This document shows positions 12,216-21,872 of a stretch of 64,000 bases of DNA, one piece after another. Position numbers and translations under genes: made by a program. The notes under the pieces were generated by a model. That model made no database searches, was not told where the DNA came from, and worked only from the letters and a program-made list of their open reading frames with translations. Numbering within the stretch: the stretch's first letter is position 1; each line of letters starts with the position of its first letter. Source of the DNA: Phyto melanocephala. Lineage: Eukaryota > Arthropoda > Insecta > Diptera > Rhinophoridae. The stretch is from positions 14,049,474 through 14,113,473 of the forward strand of contig OW799236.1 in the NCBI GenBank assembly GCA_941918925.1, read 5' to 3'.

Positions 12216-12467
12216 TTATTTAAAAGTATATTATGGAACATATTACGGCTTATATTATTATTATTTATTTAAGTACTTTATTAATTTTTTTTAATTTTTA
12301 CTTGTAATATTAATCACCTGTTTGCCGGTGTGACGTCACACAGCTAAAAATAAAACTTAAATCCGAAAAATCTTTCGTTAAAACCGAAACAGTCTTAAAA
12401 ATCTAAATAAAAACAATACATACGTAGGTACCAAGGCGAATCCACCATCTAATTATACATAAGACTT

Positions 12468-14673
12468 TTATATTTTATTAACATTTTTCAGTACGTTCAA
12501 ACTACTTAAATAATGTTTCCTCTCAACATAAACACATGATAGCTCACAATCTTTGACCTCTTCTTTAAAACACCAGCAAATACGATAATTATCTAAAATT
12601 GTGATTGTCTCCGTATTTAACTCAATTTGCCATTGATTGCTTTGCATATTCAATATATCATTTAAGATTTTAAAATGTTTAAAAACTTGGCGAAATTCTT
12701 GAGATTTTATATCATCCAAGTGAAATGGAGCAAACCAAAAACGTTCTACACCACAGTTTTTCAAAATAACAGACTTAGTGGTTTTATATTTAAAATCATT
12801 GTCATCGGTAAAACTATACTGTAGTTGAGTTTGTGTTAAGAAATCTTGGCTGGTTTTTGGCATTTGCTCAATAGTCTCAAAACCATCTAATAAATTTAAT
12901 TGTAATTTTAAATGCTGCTTGTTATAGGGCACCGTCAATATTTGTAAGCCTTTATCCATAGATTCAAAAGTGCAGTTAGAGAAAGGTAGCTTAAAGTGAT
13001 GATTCTGAAACGTTTTCCTTGATTCGATAAAAAAGTTATCCCATGGAAGATTGAATAGTTTTGTTAAAATAGCCTTTTTTAACAAATAATCTTTATCTTG
13101 TTTTGGTACTTGATTTATATTTAGAATTCCAAATGTTTGCAAACGTTCCAAGGCTTTATAAGTGGCTGTATTGTTAAATTGCATTAGATCATACCAACTG
13201 ATAGGTTGCAAATGATTTCGGTATTTTGTATTTTGAATATTCCACAGTAAATAGTTTGGCGATAAAATACTTTGGTGCTTCTGCTGTAGTTTTTCATATA
13301 GTTGATTAAGATCATATATGGAGGTATGGCCATCGCTCCCTAAAAAAACAAAAAAATTAAAATTGTTAAAGGAAAATTAGATTATACCTTAATTTAAAGA
13401 AATTCTGTTTTGATTGATATTTGCACACAGCTTTTATGCCTCGAATTATTCGACAATATCGAATTGTTTGTTTTGCTCATATGCATATGTTATTGTTTAA
13501 ATAAACAACCTTTGCATTACAATTTTTTAAGCTCTACAAAACCCATTTTTTTAATAAAAGTTTTTTGAAGTATTCGAAAACTGAATAATTGATTACACTA
13601 ACTATGAGAAAGAACGAAAGTTGTTGCAATACTATAAAAGTAAAAAAGTTAAATTTTTTTGAGCTTCAAAGTTCAAATATTAGCGCGATAGAAACTGAGT
13701 TCTTACGAATTAAAAGGAGTATGGAATATTTAAAGGTCAATGGCCTATGAAGCAAAATATTTTACTTATGTGAACAAAAACATCGATATATCAGTGATAG
13801 TCGAAATCGCCTTCAAAAAATACCCTAGATATAGAATTTGAAGAAAACTTACATATTATATCCAATCTCCTGGTTTCTTTTACAACCGTCGCCATGATAG
13901 GTTGCAAATCATTGTCCAATTCGTAGAAATTTATTAAAGGCTTTTTTGCCTTTTTATCAAAACACTGTTCACAGGTGCACGCGTGCCTTAGCCACAAAAT
14001 ATCAACCTTATCAAGTGATTGCACTTGAGCATCCTTGATTTGTACAAAATCTTTATAAATGGCAAGTTCAAATTCATTTGAGTTGTCCTTAGCAATTGTA
14101 GTGGCCAAAGTTGTGCCTTCATTATCCACATTTGAAGTAACAATATTATCATTTAGCTGTTCTGTATCCTGCAAATTTAAAACTTTCGAAGCTATTGTAA
14201 CATTATTGTCATTCTCTTCATTATTATGAACATCTAGGGTTTCATTATCATTTTCACACTCCGGAAACGGATTTGTTGAATATTTCTCCACCTTCTTCGT
14301 AGGTCCATGGCGGCATTTATCTAATTCGTTAAGAGTCCTTAAATTTAAACTGGGCACTGCAGTGTAATTCAACTTCCTTGATTCCGGATGATTGTAGTCT
14401 TCTATACGAAAATGACGGCTACATACAAACAGTTGAGCTACTTTTAAATGTGGGTAAGCATTAAAAACAGGATTATCAAAAGCCTCTAACCAATATTTAG
14501 CACGTTTTTGATTACTTGGAAATCTGTGAATTAATTTAAAACGGAGTCCTCTGCATTGAGGCAATGCACACTTTAAATATATATTTTGTTGTCTAAGAGA
14601 GAAGGTGTTTCATAATACAAAAATTAAATTGTTTTTAAATTTTTCATACTACTTACGAGTTTTTGGCGTCCAT
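12468..14673 (-). CDS. THAP zinc finger fused to a gamma-butyrobetaine-hydroxylase-like domain (predicted pseudoenzyme)
   Basis: Three minus-strand coding exons, 14657-14673, 13853-14592 and 12468-13339, join in phase to give 542 residues. Residues 12-90 form a THAP-type C2CH zinc finger: Cys14, Cys19, Trp40, Cys63 and His66, with the AVPSLNL block after it. A low-complexity Asn/Glu-rich linker follows. From about 200 on it resembles gamma-butyrobetaine and trimethyllysine dioxygenases: LWLRHACTCEQC with the zinc-site cysteines 211, 213 and 216, then WSDGH (His257), LLWN, and the second half with LLDGFETI, LDNYRICW and YLSSLNVL. The iron ligands are gone: the family HTD motif aligns with Ser373-Asn-Cys375 and the distal histidine of DNWRLLHG with Trp508. 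The 2-oxoglutarate arginine also appears lost. So the zinc fold is kept but catalysis is not expected; a DNA-binding or scaffolding role is my inference. Its start lies 215 bp from the divergent mRF1 start. Confidence 0.85.
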
Positions 14674-14888
14674 TTCCTCTCTCCCTGTTAAATTTTATTA
14701 ACTTATGTTATTTACGGCAAATTCATCTAAGTTTAACTTTGCTTTAAAGAAAACTACACATCACGGCGAATTAGCCTTGCAAAATGTAAACAATTATTAA
14801 AATACAAAGAACAAGAATGATACTGCAAGATATTTAATCGTGGAAACATTATTCATAACTTAATAGTTATTAAAATAAGCTTAACACA
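14674..14888. promoter_or_regulatory. divergent promoter region, THAP-fusion gene / mRF1
   Basis: Only 215 bp separate the two head-to-head start codons, so both promoters must lie here or in the first exons. It contains GGCGAATTAGCCTTGC at about 14765-14780, which resembles the end motif of the CAAGGC MITE family. No TATA box can be called confidently. Confidence 0.5.
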
Positions 14889-16109
14889 ATGTTTGTTAAT
14901 ATGCTGTTAAAAGTGTCTAACAAATCGAATATAATAAACCAAATAAATATCTTTCGGTTAACGGCGAGGAATCTACAAAATATACGTTCATTGGTTATAA
15001 CAGCCGGCAACAGTAATATTTTGGATTTTCACAACGAGAAAATACAAAAATTTTTGGAATCTTTACGGAAAGAATTTTATCAACTGAGAACAAATGTTTC
15101 AGGTGGAGATGATGAATACAGAAGAATGGCGCAGTTATCTGATATAGTAAAAATGGTAGAACAACATGGTGCCTTAAAAAGCAATATGCCATCGAAAGAG
15201 GATATAAACGCGGAAAAGGATGAAGAAATGAAGAAGTTAATAAAAGAAGAAGTAGATGTTTATACACAACTTATGCAAAAGACCGAACAAGAACTTATGG
15301 AAAAAATGCTTATATTGTCAGACACTGAATACTATCCATCTCTAATATTTGAGATTAATGCTGGCGCTGGAGGGCAGGAAGCCATGTTATTTGCCAAAGA
15401 GCTGTATGAAATGTATATCAGTTATTTTAATAACAACAACTGGTATTACGAGATTGTAACTGAGGACTTTACAGATATTGGAGGCCTCAGACATGCTAAT
15501 GTTATAGTTAACGATGAAGATTCTTTTAAAAATTTGCGTTATGAAGCGGGAGTACATAGAGTGCAAAGGGTGCCTTCTACTGAAAAATCTGGTCGTATAC
15601 ACACCAGTACGGCCTCGGTAGCTGTAATACCTCGACCTGCAGATATAAATGTTGTCATAGATGATAAGGATTTAAAAATTGAAACTAAAAGAGCCAGTGG
15701 GGCAGGCGGTCAACATGTTAACACCACAGATTCGGCGGTACGTATTGTACATTTACCCACTGGCATAGCAATAGAGAGTCAAACCGAAAGATCCCAAATC
15801 AAAAATAGAGAAATTGCTTTAAAAAAGCTTGAATCAAAACTAGTGCAAATTCGATTGGAATCATCCGAAGCTAGTACTAAAGCTACGCGAAAATCTCAGC
15901 AAGGCAATTTAGATCGTAATGAAAAAATTCGTACATATAATTTTGTTCAAGATCGCGTCACCGACCATCGTATTCAAGGAGGTACAGTTCATAATCTAAA
16001 GGGGTTCCTAGAAGGTGGGGAACATTTAAATAGACTTGTACAAAAAGTTGTTTTGGAATTTCGTAGAAAACGCTTGATAGAAATAGTGGAAAACTGGAAA
16101 GAGGAATAA
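14889..16109 (+). CDS. mRF1: mitochondrial peptide chain release factor 1
   Basis: Class I release factor that recognises stop codons on mitochondrial ribosomes and hydrolyses peptidyl-tRNA. Intronless, 406 residues. The first 35 or so residues are basic and rich in Asn and Ile, fitting a mitochondrial targeting sequence. The release-factor core starts with INAGAGGQEAMLFA at about 157; the codon-recognition loop reads RVPSTEKSGRIHTST with the RF1-type PxT motif as Pro229-Ser-Thr231; the peptidyl-transferase-centre motif GAGGQHVNTTDSAVR puts GGQ at 273-275. The PxT form, without the insertions of the vertebrate MTRF1 paralogue, fits the standard mtRF1a (MTRF1L) type reading UAA and UAG. An AATAAA follows within 20 bp, and the convergent Ski6 gene ends 78 bp away. 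Confidence 0.95.
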   Translation: MFVNMLLKVSNKSNIINQINIFRLTARNLQNIRSLVITAGNSNILDFHNEKIQKFLESLRKEFYQLRTNVSGGDDEYRRMAQLSDIVKMVEQHGALKSNMPSKEDINAEKDEEMKKLIKEEVDVYTQLMQKTEQELMEKMLILSDTEYYPSLIFEINAGAGGQEAMLFAKELYEMYISYFNNNNWYYEIVTEDFTDIGGLRHANVIVNDEDSFKNLRYEAGVHRVQRVPSTEKSGRIHTSTASVAVIPRPADINVVIDDKDLKIETKRASGAGGQHVNTTDSAVRIVHLPTGIAIESQTERSQIKNREIALKKLESKLVQIRLESSEASTKATRKSQQGNLDRNEKIRTYNFVQDRVTDHRIQGGTVHNLKGFLEGGEHLNRLVQKVVLEFRRKRLIEIVENWKEE

Positions 16110-16187
16110 ACTGTGTTTTTAAAATAAAAACTATTGTGTTTTCGTTTAATGAAAGATAAATTTTTGTTTAAAATAAATGTGTTCACT

Positions 16188-16937
16188 TTATTTTGTTATA
16201 TTACTCCAATCACCTGCCGAACCCATTTGCATTAAATGCTTGCGTACAGCTGTCTCCATAATAACTTGGATTTCACGACAGCCAACCAAAGCCTGGTCCA
16301 TTACCTTAGGTAAATTATCTAGATGAAAACGTTGAGACATTTCCATAAATGCGATTTTATTTGAGGTAGGTAAAGAAGCTACAGTTAATGTGGGACCACC
16401 GGAGACTTCTTCAAAATGGCAGACATCTATGAGGGGAATATTATTTTTACTCAATGAGGCCGTGCAAGCCACAACATACTCCTTAAGACATATACCAGCG
16501 TCAACTAAAGCCAATGTGGCAGCATTTAATGCTACAGCATAATTAGCACCATCCGCCTGTAAAACCTCTACATAAACGTCAATCTGCGAACGAGGATACA
16601 ATTCAGTTTTAATAGCTGCCCTTAAGGCCTGTCTTAGGTACAAGGTAATTTCTTGTGATTTACGATCACCACGAGGACGATTTTTTCTTTCGGCTGTGGA
16701 AAATGTAGCCATACTATATTGACAATTTATAACGACCTCATTTAAATCCAACTTTTTACTTGTAGCTTGATGGGGACCATAAACTGCGGCCAACACTTTG
16801 GTATTGCCTTGCTCCAAATAGGCACTACCATCAGGTTGTTCAAACACTCCCAATTTGCACTTGATTCTACGCAATTCATGAGGTCTACGTCCATCTAAAC
16901 GTAGTCCTTGATCACTTAATAACTCAATATTAGACAT
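16188..16937 (-). CDS. Ski6: exosome complex subunit Rrp41/Ski6 (EXOSC4)
   Basis: RNase PH-fold subunit of the six-membered ring of the RNA exosome, the 3'-to-5' RNA processing and decay complex of nucleus and cytoplasm. A single exon codes 249 residues, normal for the family. The N-terminus LLSDQGLRLDGRRPHELRRI, then GSAYLEQGNTKVLAAVYGPH, the RPRGDRKSQE stretch, QADGANYAVALNAATLALVDAGI and GGPTLTVASLP are characteristic Rrp41 sequences. In animals the ring is catalytically inactive and acts as a channel for Rrp44 and Rrp6. It converges with mRF1 (78 bp) and is divergent from the MADF-BESS gene (260 bp between starts). Confidence 0.95.
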   Translation of the reverse strand: MSNIELLSDQGLRLDGRRPHELRRIKCKLGVFEQPDGSAYLEQGNTKVLAAVYGPHQATSKKLDLNEVVINCQYSMATFSTAERKNRPRGDRKSQEITLYLRQALRAAIKTELYPRSQIDVYVEVLQADGANYAVALNAATLALVDAGICLKEYVVACTASLSKNNIPLIDVCHFEEVSGGPTLTVASLPTSNKIAFMEMSQRFHLDNLPKVMDQALVGCREIQVIMETAVRKHLMQMGSAGDWSNITK

Positions 16938-17197
16938 TTCTTTGAATTTATCTAAATCCTATAATAAAAAACCGCGTGATATCAAAGCAACAACAATAAA
17001 ATTGTTTACATTTTTTTCCGAGAAAGTACGTTTAGTTAATGCCATTTAATAAGATGTGTTTTTAAAAGTCTGGCAGCGTTTAAGGACCAACAACAGCTTG
17101 TTTTTACATCTTAGTATTTCTTACAGATTGTGGTTATTCTCGTTTTTGCTAAGTGTACGACGTTTTTTTGTGTAAATTTCTTTAAATCTGCAGATTT

Positions 17198-18537
17198 ATG
17201 TACATAATGGAATATAAATTAATTGAGTTTATAAAAAACAATCCTATGCTATATGAAAAACAATACCGTACCGTAAAATATTTAGATGAGAAGAAAGCGA
17301 AATGGCAGGAAATTGGTAGAATTTTGCGTAAAGATCGTAAGTTTACAAAAACTATTCTAACACTTTGTTTTCCTATGCTTAATAATTTGTTTATTAAAGC
17401 ATCCGTTGTGCGTCAGAAATGGAAACATTTGCGGGATACTTACCTACGTTCCTACAAACAAAAAATTAAAAAAGGTGATGATGGTGATGTACTATCTACC
17501 AAAACCTGGCAATATTACAATGCTATGACTTTTCTAAATAATCAATTTGAAGAGTAAGTAGCCATGTAACATATATATACATATTCAACCTAATTGGAAG
17601 TGGTGTTATCTTGTTGAAATAAGAAAAACAACACAATCCCATTCAACATTTTTATAAATTTTACGTGGCTGGAAAAATGTGATACTGACCACCACAGGTA
17701 TTAATTGATGGGTACCTATTAGTAGTGCATTTACCAAAAGTAGTCGAAAGTGGTAGAATTCTAAAAAGTGTAATATTTTATAAAAAATTTTCGTCCAAGA
17801 AGACTTACCGTGCCCGTTTCGTGTTCCGAGTGGAATTTAATTGTTTAAAAGTGTTAATAATAATCGACATGATAATGCTACCAACTTTTAGCCTTTTTGT
17901 TTTTCCTTTTTGCTTTTATTATGAACTTTTGTTAAATTCGTTATAATAAACAATTTTAACGAAAAATTGTTTTCTTTTTAGTAATGTTATATTTAAAACT
18001 GAAGAAAACTATGATGACGAGAACGATGTAACAATTAGTAATTTTAATCAAACGGAGTCTGATGTTCATCAATTTGATGTAAGCATGAATAATGATCAGG
18101 AATTTATTGAAGGCGACTTTGAAATAGAAAATTTTGATTTAAACGATTATGTCAAAAAAATAGACAACCCTAACACCAATACCTCTTTTAATCCCAACAC
18201 CACAAATCAAACTAACACCACAACGACTACCATAAGTGGTAGCAATAATAGTGGACATTGCTATCGGCCAGACAACGATGTCATTAAAAAGAAAAAATAC
18301 GATAAAGAGGCCTTAATTCATGAGGCCTGTCAGGAAATGACGAATTTGTTACAAAATGCTAAAAAGCACTTTACCCCACCTTCCTCAAACCAAGTGTTTT
18401 TTAATAGTTTAGCGTTGCAAGTGGAAGAAGCTAATTTGCCTGCTTTGACACAAATGCGACTGCAGCAAAGAATTTTGGAAATTGTTACTCTAGAAATTGT
18501 AAATCACCAGCAGACTAATAATATTCAACAACTATAA
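17198..18537 (+). CDS. MADF-BESS domain protein (Adf-1 type, possibly PIF-element derived)
   Basis: Three coding exons, 17198-17336, 17400-17553 and 17982-18537, give 282 residues. The 63-bp first intron interrupts the MADF domain; splicing restores GRILRKDPSVVRQKWKHLRD. The MADF domain (about residues 5-95: LIEFIKNNPMLYEKQYRTVK, KWQEIGRIL, VRQKWKHLRDTYLRSYK) is a Myb-like helix-turn-helix that binds DNA. The middle is acidic, then Asn/Thr-rich. A BESS-like helix pair sits at about 236-270 (FFNSLALQVEEANLPALTQM, RILEIVTLE), as in Adf-1-type proteins where BESS mediates protein contacts. A second ATG at 17207 is an alternative start. It ends 40 bp from the convergent HARBI1-like gene; PIF/Harbinger elements encode exactly such a pair, a nuclease plus a Myb/MADF-like DNA binder, so co-domestication is plausible but unproven. 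Confidence 0.88.
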
Positions 18538-18577
18538 CAGTTTTATACATTTAAGTTTTACACATATTTGATTTTTT

Positions 18578-20363
18578 TTATTGATTGTCATTTTTATTGT
18601 ATAAATAATCTTTTAATAAATCTCGGTTAGTAAATGCTTTATTTTCAGATGTACTATCAAAATGGATTTTTGAATAGCGATTGATGTTAAAATCCTGTTG
18701 GCGCCACAAACCAGGCACAAATTCCATGGTAGTCTCATCGAAGTGATCGGTAAATTTTTTGTGAAAATAAGCAACGTCATGTTGCATGGCAAAGTTATGT
18801 AAAATCATAGTGGCCTTAACAATACTCTGCACCCCAGGATCTATACGACAAGTGAATTTATTTTGTAGAACTTTCCATTTCCAAATCCAAAGCCCCAATG
18901 TATTTTCTATTAAAGTATAGCCCGCCTTTAAATGATCATTTAAGTTGCGTTTTTCACGTGTCAAAATTTTCCCTGGATATATTTTCATGACATTCTCTAC
19001 CAAAGGAAAATTTGACGGTGTTATAAAGTAGGGAGCCAACATTAAACCAGTATCAGGCATAACCATATCATTAGGCAATGATAGTTTCTTTTGTAGTAAC
19101 CTGTTGAGAAAATGATCATTTTCTTTTATATCTTTAATCAAAGCCACATCGGCATGGGTAAATTGGTATTTTACATTACAGGCCGCCATTAAAATAATAG
19201 GTGTTAAACTTTTTTTATCGTGTTGCAATTCTATTACATCTACGCAGCCCATGCAATTTGGGAGACTCATTTCTTTTTCAAACTCTTCTCCCAAAGAAAA
19301 ATAGTCATCAGTCATAGAGTTAGACGATTTGAGGTATATAGGCCCCAATTCTTCGCATATTACTTGGCAAGTATCCAATATAATTTCTCTAACCGTCGAT
19401 TTGCCCATACGAAAAGCCAATGATAATAAAGTACGTGCAGAATCATGGGCTAAGTAGCTAAAAGGAAATTAAATTTAAGTAGGGTATTTTTTGACAGAAG
19501 TTTAAGAATCAAGCAAAATCTTTAAATACACGCTAATGTTAAAATCATTAGTTTTCTCATAAATTAAAATCACTAATCTTTTTGCGGCGTTAATCATCAG
19601 TTAAACTCAAAATTACTTATTTTTTTGGTGGGAAAAAAAGATACATATGTATATACGTATGTACATACATACATATGTAGGTAGAAAATAATAAAAAAAA
19701 TTTACAATATCTTAAACTTAATCCTGATAAAGTACCGTTTATTTTAAATTTTTTAATTAAATCTTTATTATTTGTTACTTTTTAGCTAATCTTAATTATG
19801 TTAAAAAAAATATAAAAAAAACATTGCCGTATTAAAAAAAATCTCAAATATTTTTTATGAATACAGCAGTAAAATTAAAAATCAATCGAAAATATGACAA
19901 TACACAATATCTAAAACAGTATGACTAGATTAAATGCCGTATGCACAATCGTTATTAATGGTTTATTAAACTAATTTTAATGCATGCGGCAGTTAATATT
20001 ACTAATTAACGTTATTCTTAAGCATACTCACATTAAAGTCAACATTAATCTACATTCGGGCGGTATTGGCTTACGCAGTGAATGTTTGCGTAATTTCTTT
20101 CTTAAAATATGTATTAAATAATTATATGTTGATACGTTTAAACGGGTAAATTTACGGAATTCTCGGCTATTATGTTGAGAGATTAAATCCAAAAGATTGT
20201 TGTATAAACTATACAATTCACGTTCATTCTGGCGAAACTCTTCACGCGTCCAGAGAGTACGATTTTGGTTTGGTACAACAACGTCGATAAAATTAACGAA
20301 AGCTATATAGAATTTAAAGATTTCTATCATTTTTTCTACATAATCATACTTCATTAAAAGCAT
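18578..20363 (-). CDS. HARBI1-like PIF/Harbinger-derived nuclease (DDE_Tnp_4)
   Basis: Two coding exons, 20032-20363 and 18578-19457, join in phase to 403 residues. The N-terminal part is helical and polar; the splice joins LTLIYLAHDSARTLLSLAFR to MGKSTV, the helix-turn-helix region typical of Harbinger transposases. The catalytic body has GCVDVIEL (Asp184), MPDTGLMLAPYF (Asp246) and TLIENTLGLWIWKWKVL (Glu295), which line up with the D, D and E of HARBI1. The stretch between the first two, normally PGSxxD-like, is degenerate (HADVALIKDIKEND), and the segment after the first Asp is shorter than in transposons. An intact spliced frame with no terminal inverted repeats or target duplications around it suggests a domesticated host gene, like the Drosophila PIF-like genes. 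Whether it still cuts DNA cannot be told. Confidence 0.85.
19826..19872. repeat. fragment of GGGCCGTATTCATAA fold-back repeat
   Basis: Within the intron of the HARBI1-like gene, GCCGTATTAAAAAAAATCTC and ATATTTTTTATGAATACAGC match the two arms of the complete fold-back element at 32463-32579. The central part is deleted. Confidence 0.5.
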
Positions 20364-21872
20364 TTTGCTGTTTATTTATTTTTGTGTTATATTTATCGTG
20401 TTAATTACAGACGTTTTTAGCAATTGTAGTCTTCTATGTGTTTTCGACAATGAAGTCGTTGGGATGCCAGACTATAAAATTAAGAAAAACGTTTGAAAAT
20501 AGTGTTCAGTCAGTCTTAGTCAAAAGAAATTCATATTTATTTTTAAACTCCATATTATATGGTAGGTATTATCTTAAAATTTAAAAATGTTGTCTTTTAG
20601 CGAAAATTAAATAAGAGCACTAAAATCTATCCACTAAAAGTTTCACCTAATTCCGTATACTCGGGTTGAAATTATTTTTTTGATATTTTAATGACTACCC
20701 TATCATAAAAATGTACTATATGTTGAGTTGTTACAAGTTTCTAAAATAGATGCATCATAAGTTTTTATATAAACGGTATTATTTTTAGTGTATCTTTTAT
20801 TTATTCAAGTAAAAAAAATACTTAATTTATGAATTGTTGTATATTAAGTTCATGGTACAATTATAGCAGGTAGTCTCGGAAAGCCAGCTGATTATTTTTT
20901 TATTTGCTTATTTTGTGTTACGAACTGTCAAATGTTGTTTATGTTTTTTTCAACACGTGTTTAATTTCTAGCTTAAAAGTAAACAAGTTTTTTTAATCAA
21001 AGTAAAAAGTAATAAATTTCAAAAGAAAATCAAAGTGATATATAATAAGTAACAATTTTGGATAGACTTAAATATATAATTAGAAAAAAGACTAATTTAA
21101 AGAAAAAAAATGAGAAAGTGTAGTGTATGCCAAAAAAAAAAAAAAAAAAATGGAAATGGAACTTTTTTCTCTGTTCTACAAGGTGTTTTATGTTTGATGT
21201 TCATATAAATATTAAATACAAAACATATTTTGTTACAAAATTTACACACATCACAAATTTTTCTTACGAACTTTAAAAGTAAGTTTATTAAATGATAAAC
21301 AAAATGAATCTATTTTCGTTTAATGGCGTTTTTTCTTGTTTGTTTTTCATTTGTCTTTTATCAACCCCTTTGCTGTTTGATATTTAATAGAAGTTTGTTT
21401 TATTATCTTATTGTATTATTGGCCTTGTAGGCTTCTTATGTATTGAAATCAAATAAATAAAATAAATAAACAATGTATGAAATTATATATATATATACGT
21501 GTCCTCAGGCTATGCTTATTAGTTTTTAACTGTGTAATATTTCATATTTGGCATGTGTCTCTATCTTACGGAATTCAAAAATAATTTATCAGCTTTTAGG
21601 AAAAACCTTGTGTAAGTATACCCTTATTTAGTGATTTTTGTTTTATTGAAACATCTCTGCTTATTTCTTTAGAGTATGTTTAATCAAGGAATAATGCAAC
21701 TTTGTATCAATTGACGTTTGATTCTGTGTTTGTTTTCTTTTGGTTTGACAATGTCGATCTCAAAGTAAAATATTGGGTAAATTTTTATTTTTTGGTTAAC
21801 AAATACGATAAAAAAAAAACGAAATAAAAGTAATTGCATTAGCTGAAAATAGGCAAAAATAAAGTAAAGAAA
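20364..21872. other. intergenic and promoter region, HARBI1-like / SAM gene
   Basis: This 1.5-kb gap lies between head-to-head genes. It has A-homopolymers near 21130-21150, an (AT)n run at 21483-21497 and CCAGCTGATTATTTTTTT at about 20885, a motif shared with the MITE at 42714. No coding exon is supported. Confidence 0.55.

Noticed and set aside
12331..12338. CRE palindrome downstream of the THAP-fusion gene
   Set aside because: Single isolated occurrence in 3' intergenic DNA; not enough to call a regulatory site. The one at 2230-2237 is within gamma-tubulin coding sequence.
17725..17946. 73-codon frame in the MADF-BESS gene
   Set aside because: Lies wholly in the second intron, which splices in phase without it.
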